A DNA stretch of 64,000 bases, taken from assembly GCA_016282915.1 (NCBI GenBank), contig JAEELW010000130.1:1-64000 (forward strand). The letters run 5' to 3'. The stretch's first letter is position 1; every line of letters begins with the position of its first letter. Position numbers and translations under genes: made by a program. Source of the DNA: Lachnospiraceae bacterium (GTDB lineage Bacteria > Bacillota > Clostridia > Lachnospirales > Lachnospiraceae). Under the pieces are notes generated by a model. The model saw only the letters and a list, made by a program, of their open reading frames with translations. It searched no databases and was not told the DNA's origin. Positions 1-7,729 of this stretch are shown here, piece after piece.

Positions 1-462
1 CTGCTTGTAGCACTCGGCACGGAGCATGTTGTTCACCGAGAAATGCGCTCCCACTTCGCGGAGCAGCTCCACGTAATTCAGCTCCAGCAGCCAGTCCGCA
101 TTGTTCACGATGCGTGCCTTGTCCTCGCCGAATTCGATAAAGCGGCTCATCTGCTTTTTGAAGCATTCGATATTGTGTGCGATCTGCTCCTTTGTCAGCA
201 TCTTACGCATATCGGTCTTACCGGAGGGATCCCCGATCATGCCGGTGCCGCCGCCCAGAAGAGCGATGGGCTTGTTTCCCGCCATCTGCATGCGCTTCAT
301 CAGGCACAGGGCCATGAAGTGTCCCACATGCAGGGAATCTGCCGTGGGATCAAAGCCGATATAGAAAACCGCTTTCCCTGCGTTGATCAGCTCACGGATC
401 TCTGCTTCATCCGTCAGCTGCGCCAGCAGTCCGCGTTCCTTCAGTTCCTCAAAGATTTCCAT
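1..462 (-). CDS. tyrS: Tyrosyl-tRNA synthetase, N-terminal part (cut by window start)
   Basis: This is the first 154 codons of a class I aminoacyl-tRNA synthetase that charges tRNA-Tyr in the cytoplasm. Translating the minus strand from the ATG at 460-462 gives [13 protein letters not shown], then the nucleotide-binding segment [16 protein letters not shown] (HIGH-type motif HVGH) and [17 protein letters not shown], which is typical of bacterial TyrS. The KMSKS loop and the tRNA-binding domain lie beyond the window. A GGAGG ribosome-binding site lies just upstream, fixing the start. The 230-bp leader was checked for a T-box, the usual tyrS control element in Firmicutes; no T-box antiterminator sequence (TGGNACC) is visible. 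Instead it holds palindromes and an 18-bp direct repeat, listed separately. Confidence 0.96.
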   Translation of the reverse strand, partial: MEIFEELKERGLLAQLTDEAEIRELINAGKAVFYIGFDPTADSLHVGHFMALCLMKRMQMAGNKPIALLGGGTGMIGDPSGKTDMRKMLTKEQIAHNIECFKKQMSRFIEFGEDKARIVNNADWLLELNYVELLREVGAHFSVNNMLRAECYKQ

Positions 463-493
463 TTTTTTTCCTCCCTATATATTATTCTTGCTG

Positions 494-687
494 CTTGCTC
501 ATGTTTGTTCGTAATAATGATACATACGAATTGCTCCGCTGCTTCGCAGCTCCCGCAATTCTGCAAACATTCGCAATCCGCTGATCTGCACGCTTCGCAT
601 GCAGGTCGCTACTTGCTCATGTTTGTTCGGTTTCCAAATCCGAAAAGCGATGCATGCAAGCATGCTCGCTTTCCGGGCTTGGAAACC
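494..687. repeat. Palindromic mosaic repeat between tyrS and the SGNH gene
   Basis: Two identical 18-bp direct repeats (cttgctcatgtttgttcg) lie at 494-511 and 612-629. Between and beside them are three inverted repeats: 530-559 (attgctccgctgc / gcagctcccgcaat with a TTC loop, two mismatches), 587-603 (tgcacgc / gcatgca around TTC), and a 59-bp imperfect palindrome at 629-687 whose outer arms are ggtttccaa / ttggaaacc. As RNA on the minus strand these would form consecutive hairpins in the tyrS leader. No ORF with a plausible start fills the gap. It looks like a small repetitive intergenic element rather than a known riboswitch. Confidence 0.7.
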
Positions 688-692
688 TTGTA

Positions 693-1631
693 TCATTCAT
701 ACACGTACGGATCCAGTATTTCTTTCCAGTGTTTGTATGCCGCCGCATTCACATGAATCCCGTCGTAATGGTAGGCCATATCCAGATAGGATTCTTCATT
801 TACAAATTCCGACCACAAATCGATATAGGTGATCCCGCGTTCCGCACAGATCTCCTTAAGCCTTTCATTTAACGCGCTGCTGTCCGTATTGAGCCTTTCG
901 GCATCGCTCAGTGTCCCGTCAACCGGCATCACCGATTGCACATACACCCTGCAGCCATATTCCGAAATAATGTCCAACACTCTGGCATAATTCTCGGCCA
1001 TCCAGTCCACATCCCTGGCAAAGAGTACGTCGTTGATCCCCACACAGATAAAAACTTTTTTGGGCTGTGTGAGCATGATGGTCGAAACTCTCGCCAGCAG
1101 GCCGCCGATGGTGTCTCCGCCGATGGCCCGGTTCTTTACTTCCAGATCCGGATAGATCTCTTCCCAGCTGCAGCGCTCCACCAGACTGTCCCCGGTAAAG
1201 ACCACATCCGTCGGAGCCGACCATACCATGCTGTAGGTATACTGCCTCGTATCGTAATTATCGCCGCTGTCCGAATAATTATCATAACGTGGATCCTGGT
1301 AGACCCGGCCCACTTCCGTATTAAACTGCCATGCCGGCGTTGCAGAGATCGCTGCCTCGGCTTCCTTAAGCTCTGCACGTACTTTTTCCAGCTCCGCCGT
1401 AAGCTCTTCCGTCTTACGCCCGAGCTTCTGCTCCAGAAGCGCATTGTCTTCCTGAAGCTTTTCAGCCCTTTCTTCCTGCAGGGCGGTCAGGGTCCGATGC
1501 TCTGCCGAGCTCTGCGCCGCCCTCTCATCCGCGGCTGCCTTTCCGTCAAGCAGAAGGTATAGTTCAAAAGCACACAGGGCCAGGAGAAACAGTGAGATCA
1601 CCGGCCATACAAATTTCTGTCCCTTATTCAA
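693..1631 (-). CDS. Membrane-anchored SGNH/GDSL hydrolase
   Basis: A 312-residue predicted extracytoplasmic esterase or acetylhydrolase. It has an N-terminal membrane anchor (about residues 8-28), a charged Glu/Lys-rich coiled coil (about 35-95) and a C-terminal SGNH domain. The four SGNH blocks are visible: FTGDSLVER (Ser nucleophile), AIGGDT (Gly), GIND (Asn) and DGIHVN near the end (Asp and His). Relatives deacylate cell-surface glycans or lipids; the substrate here is unknown. Translation starts at a TTG overlapping the yraN stop codon, with AAAGGA just upstream, so it is probably translationally coupled. It is the last gene of the rplS-lepB-rbgA-rnhB run. No later ATG would keep the anchor. 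Confidence 0.85.
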   Translation of the reverse strand: MNKGQKFVWPVISLFLLALCAFELYLLLDGKAAADERAAQSSAEHRTLTALQEERAEKLQEDNALLEQKLGRKTEELTAELEKVRAELKEAEAAISATPAWQFNTEVGRVYQDPRYDNYSDSGDNYDTRQYTYSMVWSAPTDVVFTGDSLVERCSWEEIYPDLEVKNRAIGGDTIGGLLARVSTIMLTQPKKVFICVGINDVLFARDVDWMAENYARVLDIISEYGCRVYVQSVMPVDGTLSDAERLNTDSSALNERLKEICAERGITYIDLWSEFVNEESYLDMAYHYDGIHVNAAAYKHWKEILDPYVYE

Positions 1632-1990
1632 AATCCTTTCCCCTGATACGGGAAGGCATCTTTGATCCAGCGGATCTCCTCCCCTTCCATTGCAAGCACA
1701 TCGAAGCGTACCGGCAGCTTTGCCAGATCCACATGACGCATGCGGTAAAAATCCGAGACCTCACAGAGCTTTTTCTGCTTCCGGTCATTTACCGCTTCCG
1801 CCGCGTCCCCGCTGCTGTCATCCTTTCTCCATTTCACCTCGAAAAACACGAGATAATCGCCGTCACGTCCCACGATATCCACTTCACCGAAGCGGCAGTG
1901 GAAATTGTGCGCCAGGATCCAAACCTTTGCATCCCGCAGAAACTCATCGGCTCTCTGTTCCATTTCGCTTCCTTTGGAACGATTGTCCAT
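1628..1990 (-). CDS. YraN/UPF0102 family predicted endonuclease
   Basis: A 120-residue protein of the YraN (UPF0102) family, with a Holliday-junction-resolvase/restriction-enzyme-like fold. The signature is RFGEVDIVGRDGDYLVFFEVKWRK, split here as GEVDIVGR followed by FFEVKWRK: the E-x-D...E-x-K pattern of PD-(D/E)xK-type nucleases. The reading frame is open further upstream to 2098, but that extension is Trp/Arg-rich and overlaps ylqH. I therefore place the start at the ATG at 1988-1990, preceded by a GGGGGGT ribosome-binding site. Next to rnhB and ylqH is its usual Firmicute location. The function is not established for the family; a role in DNA repair or uptake is only inferred. Confidence 0.9.
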   Translation of the reverse strand: MDNRSKGSEMEQRADEFLRDAKVWILAHNFHCRFGEVDIVGRDGDYLVFFEVKWRKDDSSGDAAEAVNDRKQKKLCEVSDFYRMRHVDLAKLPVRFDVLAMEGEEIRWIKDAFPYQGKGF

Positions 1991-2018
1991 ACCGTACCCC
2001 CCGTTTTCGTTTCTCTGT

Positions 2019-2309
2019 CTATTTCCCCGCCTTTCGCATCTTTTCGCGGATCTTGTCCATGGCATCCACGAATACCAGTATCTCCGCCACCACCTCATAG
2101 AGCTCCGGCGGGATCATCTCGCCGATCTCCAGTCTGGACAGGGTATCTGCCAGCTTCGCATCCTGATGAACGGGCACCTTGGCTTCCTTCGCCTTCTCGA
2201 TGATCTTCTCGGCGATCTTGCCAGTCCCGGAGGCCAGTACCCTGGGGGCGGAATCGTTCGGATCGTATTCCAGCGCGATGGCGCTCTTTTTTTTCTTCTG
2301 TTCTGCCAT
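2019..2309 (-). CDS. FlhB-like cytoplasmic domain protein (YlqH type)
   Basis: A 96-residue stand-alone protein resembling the cytoplasmic C-terminal domain of the flagellar/type III export gate FlhB. It shows the family pattern AIALEYDPNDSAPRVLASG followed by IAEKIIEKAKEAKVPVHQD and LGEMIPPELYEVVAEIL-like segments (here IGEMIPPELYEVVAEIL). The autocleaving NPTH tetrapeptide of true FlhB is absent; the equivalent stretch reads DPND. In Bacillus subtilis the same orphan domain (ylqH) follows ylqG downstream of rnhB, as here. The start ATG lies 2 bp after the ylqG-like stop, within AGGGCG. No other flagellar genes are seen in this window, so its job may not be flagellar. Confidence 0.88.
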   Translation of the reverse strand: MAEQKKKKSAIALEYDPNDSAPRVLASGTGKIAEKIIEKAKEAKVPVHQDAKLADTLSRLEIGEMIPPELYEVVAEILVFVDAMDKIREKMRKAGK

Positions 2310-2311
2310 CT

Positions 2312-4189
2312 TTACGCCCTCACGTCAAAACTCTGTTTCGCGATGAGCCTCGACTGCGTCGGCGGCGTCAGCGGCCGCGTCCCATCCTTTTTGTTCAGCT
2401 CGTCACGGTTCGTGATCTCGGAGCGTATGCTGTAGCCGCGCTTTTCCAGCCGTTCATTCAGGATATGGATATGTTCGGAGATAAAATCGATCATCTCGTC
2501 GCTTTCCAGGTAGAAATGGGTCGAGACCCGGTTCCCCGAAGAGATAGCGGCATACACATCCACCGTTCCCATATGCTCCATATCCAGATGCAGCATGGCC
2601 GATACCGATCCGTCTTTGTTTGCAAGGTTCTTTTTATTCGAATATACGTACAGATCCCCTGTGGTCTCGCTGCCGTTCATCCTTAGCGGAAGCTGTACAT
2701 ACTGCATCGCCTGGTTCATCTGGTTCATGAAATCCAGATTATTGCTCATATTGCCGAGACTCTGTGCAAAACTGCTCCCCGGCTGGGAAATGTTCTGCAG
2801 ATTGCTCGTCAGTTCCCTGGTCTGCTGGGACAGTCTGTGATAAAGCTGTTCCACATTCGCCTTATCCGCCACCTGCTCCGGCTTAAGCGTCCAGCTCTCC
2901 TTCATGGAGTTCTTTACGACCGTTTTGAAATCCTCACTGCGCAAAAGCTCCTTGAGCCCCGTTTCCAGCTCTTTATCCGGAAGCTGCCCTCCGCGTGCCT
3001 CCAGAAGCTTTATGGCCGTATGACAGAGCCTGAGGGCATTCTGATCCGTTGCAGGCATGTTCCGGATCAGCTCCGAAAGCTGCGCGGCCTCCGGACTCTG
3101 CGACCGGTCCAGCAGTTCAAGTACATTCCCCCGGATATTCTGTGCAGCCCTGCTGAGCTGCGGATCCGCGCTTTGTACCGCATCATTCCGCGCATTTTCC
3201 GTTTTCCCCTGCAGGGGCGCTTCCGCTTTCTGCTCCGCTCCCTCCGCTTTATCCTTTATAAGGGCTTCGCTCCCGCTTCCGTCGGCCAGACGGCTGAATA
3301 AAGCCTCCAGTGTCTGTGCGTCCCCTCCGCCGGGAAGCTGCACTGCCGCATTGCCGCCGGCTATGCTCCCGTCCTCCGTAAGGATCAGCTTTCCTTCACC
3401 CTGCCCGTTTTGCGGGCCTGCCGTATTTTCAGCAGCAGCTTCTTTTGCCGCTTCTCCTTCCGGAAGAACGCTTTTCTCCTGCAGAGCAGAAGGCTGCTCG
3501 TCCTCCAGGAAACATTCCGTCAGCTGCCTTGCAAAGGCCAGCGCTTCACCGCTCTCCGATCCCCCCAGCTCCTCATAAAGCGCCAGGGCATTGTCCGCGA
3601 TCTCACGCATCCCGTCGGCGATCTGGTTTTCATAATTCTTGAACGCGCTGTACTGCTGCACGCTTTCTTCATTTACGGGCAGTCCCAGACTGCGCATCTC
3701 CACCAGGGTCTCTGCCGATGCTCCGGGCATGTTCGAGATCAGGTGGTACATATCACCCAGGGAACGGCTGTCAATGTTCATCCCCCGTTCCATCATACTT
3801 CCGGCCATTTCCAGGGTACGAGCGTTCACTTCCATCCCGGCTGCCGTAAGTGCTTTTACGGCTGTCGGATCCATATCCAGATTGGTATAAAGAGGCGAGA
3901 GCGCGATCTGCGAGCCGGAATTGGAACGCACCTCAAAACTCATGAGCTGCCCGGGTGTGAGAGCCATGGCATTATCCATCCGCGCCGTGACCGTTCCCCC
4001 GTTCGGAAGCTCGATCTGCACTTCATTCCCCCGGATATCCGCTACCTTCCCCTCTACGGTCTGGCCTGCGGAAAAGCGTGATAAATACTCCCCGCCGCGC
4101 CGGTCGGGAGTTGCCGCTGCCGCACTGCCGCTCTGACTGTCCGGAGGCGTGATCTGAGGGCCTCCGAAGATCTGGGAGATCATACTCAT
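2312..4189 (-). CDS. YlqG/FliK-like hook-length-control-related protein
   Basis: A 625-residue, largely hydrophilic and low-complexity protein. The N-terminal third (about residues 35-120) has a small beta-rich segment (TVEGKVADIRGNEVQIELPNG, read here as GKVADIRG...VQIELPNG). The middle is Ala/Glu/Gln-rich and probably disordered. The C-terminal part (about 510-600), with LHLDMEHMGTVDVYAAI and a RLEKRGYSI segment, resembles the Flg_hook domain of FliK. By position between rnhB and the FlhB-like gene it corresponds to B. subtilis ylqG. FliK and FlhB interact in flagellar export, so the adjacency of these two orphan homologues is suggestive. Whether this strain is flagellated cannot be told. 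The start has GGAAACGGA upstream. Confidence 0.78.
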   Translation of the reverse strand: MSMISQIFGGPQITPPDSQSGSAAAATPDRRGGEYLSRFSAGQTVEGKVADIRGNEVQIELPNGGTVTARMDNAMALTPGQLMSFEVRSNSGSQIALSPLYTNLDMDPTAVKALTAAGMEVNARTLEMAGSMMERGMNIDSRSLGDMYHLISNMPGASAETLVEMRSLGLPVNEESVQQYSAFKNYENQIADGMREIADNALALYEELGGSESGEALAFARQLTECFLEDEQPSALQEKSVLPEGEAAKEAAAENTAGPQNGQGEGKLILTEDGSIAGGNAAVQLPGGGDAQTLEALFSRLADGSGSEALIKDKAEGAEQKAEAPLQGKTENARNDAVQSADPQLSRAAQNIRGNVLELLDRSQSPEAAQLSELIRNMPATDQNALRLCHTAIKLLEARGGQLPDKELETGLKELLRSEDFKTVVKNSMKESWTLKPEQVADKANVEQLYHRLSQQTRELTSNLQNISQPGSSFAQSLGNMSNNLDFMNQMNQAMQYVQLPLRMNGSETTGDLYVYSNKKNLANKDGSVSAMLHLDMEHMGTVDVYAAISSGNRVSTHFYLESDEMIDFISEHIHILNERLEKRGYSIRSEITNRDELNKKDGTRPLTPPTQSRLIAKQSFDVRA

Positions 4190-4253
4190 AATTCCGTTTC
4201 CTGGTCCGGCTTCCGGATCTTCTTACACGAATTTTCTGTTACTGTTCAGTGGC

Positions 4254-4925
4254 TCAGGCCTGATCAGTAACGAATTTCCCGATAAAACTGCGCCTGTGGA
4301 TCGGGCAGGGCCCCAGCTCCTTCAATGCCGCGATATGCGCTGCGGTCCCATATCCCTTGTGCGCCGCAAAACCGTAACCGGGATAGACCGTATCCATTTC
4401 CGTCATCAGCCGGTCCCTCGTTACTTTTGCAACGATACTGGCCGCCGCGATCGATGCCGATTTGGCATCTCCCTTTATGATCGGCAGCTGGGGGATCTCT
4501 ACCCCCGGTATGGTCACGGCATCGTTCAGCAGAAGCTGCGGCACGCAGGAAAGCTTCGATATCGCCTCCCGCATTGCCTCATAGGTGGCATTTAAGATGT
4601 TCACCTCATCGATACGTTCCGGCGATACAAAACCCAGTCCCACCGAAACGGCATTTTCCATGATCTGTGTATAGAGCTCTTCTCTCTTTTTTTCGGAGAG
4701 TTTCTTGGAATCATTAAGATAAAGAAGCCCGCAATCCTTCGGCAGGATCACGGCTCCGGCCACCACAGGTCCGGCCAGCGGGCCCCGGCCCACCTCATCG
4801 ATCCCGCAGATCAGCTCCGCCTCCGGATGTTCCCGCTCGTAAGAAAACATGAGCGCCATGCGCTCACGTTCGGCCTCCAGCTTTTGCTGCCTTTTCTTTT
4901 CCCTTTCCTCTGCGCTGAGTGCCAC
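4254..4925 (-). CDS. rnhB: Ribonuclease HII
   Basis: RNase HII removes ribonucleotides and RNA-DNA hybrids in DNA. This 223-residue protein has an N-terminal charged helix (about 1-32), as in other Clostridia. It then has the catalytic IDEVGRGPLAGPVVAGAV block (Asp, Glu), LLLNDAV (third acid) and IKGDAKSASIAAASIVAKVTRD, split here as IKGDAKS...IVAKVTRDR (fourth Asp). It ends in the GYGT...GPCPIHRRSF substrate-binding region. I take the GTG at 4923-4925 as start: it lies 3 bp after the lepB stop with GGAGG ten bases upstream. A later ATG at residue 23 is possible but would cut the helix. It is co-directional with lepB and ylqG. Confidence 0.97.
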   Translation of the reverse strand: MALSAEEREKKRQQKLEAERERMALMFSYEREHPEAELICGIDEVGRGPLAGPVVAGAVILPKDCGLLYLNDSKKLSEKKREELYTQIMENAVSVGLGFVSPERIDEVNILNATYEAMREAISKLSCVPQLLLNDAVTIPGVEIPQLPIIKGDAKSASIAAASIVAKVTRDRLMTEMDTVYPGYGFAAHKGYGTAAHIAALKELGPCPIHRRSFIGKFVTDQA

Positions 4926-4928
4926 TCC

Positions 4929-5558
4929 TTAAAAACCTCCGAATTTGTCAAAAGGAAAGATCCGGATCCAGGCCCGGCCGATGATATCCTTGCGGTTGAT
5001 GAGTCCGACCGAGTTCGAACGCGAATCCGAAGAATGATTCCGGTTATCCCCGAGAACAAAATACTGATCCTCTCCCAGATGCACACCGTTCAGGGCGTTC
5101 CCCGGATCGTTGATGACTTCCACGCCGTAGTGCTCCTCAAGGATCTCTCCATTGATATAGATATTTCCGTCCATATCGATACGTACATCTTCGCCCGGAA
5201 GCCCGATGATACGCTTGATATAATAGGTTTCATCTTTCCCTTCAAACGGAAAGACGATCACGTCAAAACGCTCGGGTGCATGAAAACGGTAGCTGATCTT
5301 GTCCACGATCAGATTATCCCCGTCGGAAAGCGTGGTCTCCATGCTGTGACCGACCACTACCGTACGCTGGCCGACAAAACGTACCAGCAAAAGCGTGATC
5401 ACCAGCACTGCCAGAAGGAAGATGGAGTTCTGCAGGATGTCCTTTGCGACCGCTTTCCTGCGTCTTTCTTTTCTTTTCTGCTCCTTTTCCGCCTCGCCGG
5501 CTTCGCTGTCGTTTTCGTTATTCAGTTCGCTGTCCGTTTCCAGTTCCGCATCCGCCAT
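4929..5558 (-). CDS. lepB: Type I signal peptidase (copy 1)
   Basis: A membrane serine/lysine protease that removes signal peptides from secreted pre-proteins. The 209 residues comprise an acidic/basic cytoplasmic head (1-45), one membrane span (about 47-68), and a catalytic domain with GHSMETTL (nucleophile Ser), YYIKRIIGLPGED (general-base Lys) and VLGDNRNHSSDSRS. The single N-terminal span is the Gram-positive SipS-like form. It is the second of two signal peptidase genes here, separated by rbgA from the copy at 6543. The Glu/Ser-rich N-terminus differs from that of the other copy, suggesting different partners or regulation. GGAGAAG precedes the ATG. Confidence 0.96.
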   Translation of the reverse strand: MADAELETDSELNNENDSEAGEAEKEQKRKERRRKAVAKDILQNSIFLLAVLVITLLLVRFVGQRTVVVGHSMETTLSDGDNLIVDKISYRFHAPERFDVIVFPFEGKDETYYIKRIIGLPGEDVRIDMDGNIYINGEILEEHYGVEVINDPGNALNGVHLGEDQYFVLGDNRNHSSDSRSNSVGLINRKDIIGRAWIRIFPFDKFGGF

Positions 5559-5657
5559 GGTGCTTCTCCTCTATAGATTCCGCTAAGTCTCTCTGTACTG
5601 CCGCGAAGCGCTTTCCGGGCCGGATCGCTTCCTGCCCCATAGGCTGTCCGTCTCCTT

Positions 5658-6497
5658 CTAAGGCAGTTCCAGACTGATCCTTCCGAGACGTGCGCTGCGC
5701 AGATCATCGAGTATGAGTCTCGCCGTTCTTAAAGTATCGATCTCCCCGCCCGGCTTCAGACAGCCAAGGCGCTTTCCGATCGCCGCAAGAAGCAGCGGCG
5801 TATCGCTGTCTTCCTCCACTTCATAGCGCTCCCTGAGCCTTCCGGGCCAGCCTTCTTTCAAAAGTGCAAGCAGCTCCGTACCCAGCTCTTCGGTGGGCAG
5901 GATCTCGTCATTGATCGAACCGATCAGTGCCAGATGAAGCCCCACCTGCGGATCTTCAAACTTCGGCCACAGCACTCCCGGAGTATCCAGCAGTTCCAGC
6001 TCGTTACGTATCTTTATCCACTGTCTGCCTCTGGTCACACCGGGTTTGTTCCCCGTCTTTGCCGCCGCTTTCTTCCCGAAGCTGTTGATAAAACTGCTTT
6101 TCCCCACATTCGGGATACCGGCGACCATCGCTCTCAAAGGCCGGTTCAATATGCCCCGCCGGCGGTCTCTTTCGATCTTTTCCTTGCAGGCGCTGCGTAC
6201 GGCATTACGGATCTGCTCCATGCCCTGTCCCGTTTTTGCGTTGATCGCCAGCACTTCCGTTCCTTCTTCCTTAAAATGGGCGATCCAGCGGCGGTTGCAT
6301 TCCTCATCCGCAAGATCCGCTTTATTCAGAAGGATCAGCCGCGCCTTCCCTGTGCCCAGACTGCCAAGGTCAGGATTCCGGCTGGAACGCGGAACACGGG
6401 CATCCAGAAGCTCGATGATCAGATCCACCAGCTTTACATCCTCGCGCATACTGCGCATGGCGCTGGTCATATGCCCCGGATACCATTGCAGGTTCAT
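5658..6497 (-). CDS. rbgA: Ribosome biogenesis GTPase RbgA (YlqF)
   Basis: A circularly permuted GTPase needed for late assembly of the 50S subunit. The permuted order of G motifs is clear over 279 residues: LLNKADLAD (G4), then AINAKTGQG (G5), GIPNVGKSSFINSF (G1, about 129-142) and LLDTPGVLWPKF (G3). An ANTAR-like C-terminal helical domain follows. The N-terminal MNLQWYPGHMTSAMR is the family hallmark. The position downstream of rplS matches other Firmicutes; interaction of RbgA with the central protuberance region fits a link to ribosomal protein genes. GGAG lies 6 bases upstream of the ATG. Confidence 0.97.
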   Translation of the reverse strand: MNLQWYPGHMTSAMRSMREDVKLVDLIIELLDARVPRSSRNPDLGSLGTGKARLILLNKADLADEECNRRWIAHFKEEGTEVLAINAKTGQGMEQIRNAVRSACKEKIERDRRRGILNRPLRAMVAGIPNVGKSSFINSFGKKAAAKTGNKPGVTRGRQWIKIRNELELLDTPGVLWPKFEDPQVGLHLALIGSINDEILPTEELGTELLALLKEGWPGRLRERYEVEEDSDTPLLLAAIGKRLGCLKPGGEIDTLRTARLILDDLRSARLGRISLELP

Positions 6498-6542
6498 AGT
6501 ATTCTCCGAAATACTCCGACAGCGCCATGTGCGCCCGGAGGA

Positions 6543-7130
6543 TCATTTGATAAAGCCTATCCCTTCGCCGCCGCCTTCGAGGTGAAACCAGGCCCGGCCG
6601 ATGATATAACTCTTCTTAACCACACCGATATTGCTTGAACGGCTGTCTTCACTGTCATTGCGGTTATCGCCGAGCACAAAGAACTCATCGTCTCCGAGCT
6701 TGACGCCGCTCTCGGCGATCCCGCCGTCTTCGATACGGTCAAAGATACCCGCATCGTCATAGATCTCTCCGTTGATATAGAGCAGTCCGTCGCGGATCAG
6801 CACCGTGTCTCCCGGCAGGCCCACGACCCGCTTGACATAAAAATGCGCGTTCTCGTTACCATTCGGAAGAAAGACCACCACATCCGACTGCCCCGGCTGT
6901 CCGAGAAGGTAGGCAAAACGGTCGATCAGTATCTCCTGGCCGTTATAAAGAGTCGGCTCCATGGATACACCGATCACGCTGGTACGGATGCCGAAGAGAT
7001 AAATGAACATAAAGGCAAGCAGCACCATCAGCGCGCCCAGAAATACCCAGACAGCGATATCGCGAAAGATCTTTCGATCTATTTTCCTCTCTTTTTTGTA
7101 AAAGGTCAAGCCCTTCTTTATTCTGGCCAT
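6543..7130 (-). CDS. lepB: Type I signal peptidase (copy 2)
   Basis: A second SipS-like signal peptidase, 195 residues from MARIKKGL. It has a basic cytoplasmic head, one membrane span (about 25-48), the GVSMEPTL nucleophile motif, FYVKRVVGLPGD with the catalytic Lys, and VLGDNRNDSEDSRSS. The frame is open to an ATG at 7190, but the extra 20 residues are encoded by the terminator-like hairpin at 7143-7166, so I prefer the ATG at 7128-7130. That start has no clear ribosome-binding site, which leaves some doubt; the ATG at 7190 directly follows the rplS stop and is the alternative. The arrangement rplS-lepB-rbgA-(lepB)-rnhB is typical, except for the duplication. Confidence 0.93.
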   Translation of the reverse strand: MARIKKGLTFYKKERKIDRKIFRDIAVWVFLGALMVLLAFMFIYLFGIRTSVIGVSMEPTLYNGQEILIDRFAYLLGQPGQSDVVVFLPNGNENAHFYVKRVVGLPGDTVLIRDGLLYINGEIYDDAGIFDRIEDGGIAESGVKLGDDEFFVLGDNRNDSEDSRSSNIGVVKKSYIIGRAWFHLEGGGEGIGFIK

Positions 7131-7134
7131 ATTT

Positions 7135-7166
7135 AACAAAATGGGGACAGATGAATATCTGCCCCC
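7135..7166 (-). terminator. Attenuating terminator between rplS and lepB
   Basis: Reading the minus strand, GGGGGCAGAT - ATTC - ATCTGTCCCC forms a 10-bp stem (one G-U pair) followed by ATTTTGTT. The stem lies just after the rplS stop. The U-tract is imperfect, so partial read-through into lepB is likely. This would give more rplS than lepB/rbgA transcript. Confidence 0.7.
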
Positions 7167-7192
7167 TTCATTCTTCTCAAAGATGATCAAGC

Positions 7193-7543
7193 TCAGCGGA
7201 TAACTTCCTTAACCTTAGCCCGCTTACCGATCCTGCCCTTCAAGTAGTTCAGCTTCGCACGTCTTACCTTACCGCGGCGCACCACCTCAACCTTCTCAAC
7301 ATTGGGGCTGTGAAGCGGCCAGGTCTTGTCGACGCCCACACCGCCACTGGTCTTGCGCACGGTAAAGGTGGTACGGTTTCCGCCGTTCTGGATCTTGGTC
7401 ACGATCCCTTCAAAGATCTGGATCCTTTCCTTTTCACCTTCCTTGATCTTTCCGTGAACCTTTACGGTGTCACCTACACGGAAGTTCAGTGCGTTTTCTT
7501 TCAGCTGTTCCTTTTCGAGCTCTTTAATGATCTCTGCGTTCAT
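7193..7543 (-). CDS. rplS: 50S ribosomal protein L19
   Basis: L19 sits at the 30S-50S interface. The 116 residues show the family features [44 protein letters not shown] and a basic C-terminus [20 protein letters not shown]. The frame is open to 7567, but the AGGAGG at about 7551-7556 lies inside that extension and fits the ATG at 7541-7543. In most Firmicutes rplS directly follows trmD. Here trmD is some 15 kb away and rplS has its own promoter at 7695-7723. Confidence 0.98.
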   Translation of the reverse strand: MNAEIIKELEKEQLKENALNFRVGDTVKVHGKIKEGEKERIQIFEGIVTKIQNGGNRTTFTVRKTSGGVGVDKTWPLHSPNVEKVEVVRRGKVRRAKLNYLKGRIGKRAKVKEVIR

Positions 7544-7694
7544 TTCCTTTCCTCCTGTCATTTTCATCGGACGTTCATACGCAGCTGTTCAGAACATCTT
7601 TTCCACGGTCCCGCATATAAATGCTTTCCCGGAACACTCCGTCAATTCACATATCCTGCCAGAGGAACATCTCTTTACTTAACACAACTTTGGT

Positions 7695-7723
7695 ATCATA
7701 ACACATCTTCGGGCGGAACGCAA
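7695..7723 (-). promoter_or_regulatory. Sigma-A-type promoter of rplS
   Basis: On the minus strand TTGCGT (7718-7723), a 17-bp spacer, then TATGAT (7695-7700) with an extended -10 TG. The -35 element touches the stop end of the vWA-like/FHA gene. The predicted leader is about 145 nt. No terminator is visible between the two genes, so read-through from the accessory block could also reach rplS. Confidence 0.7.
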
Positions 7724-7729
7724 GCTTTT

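Noticed and set aside
463-692. T-box riboswitch upstream of tyrS
   Set aside because: The conserved TGGNACC antiterminator sequence and an adjacent intrinsic terminator are both missing.
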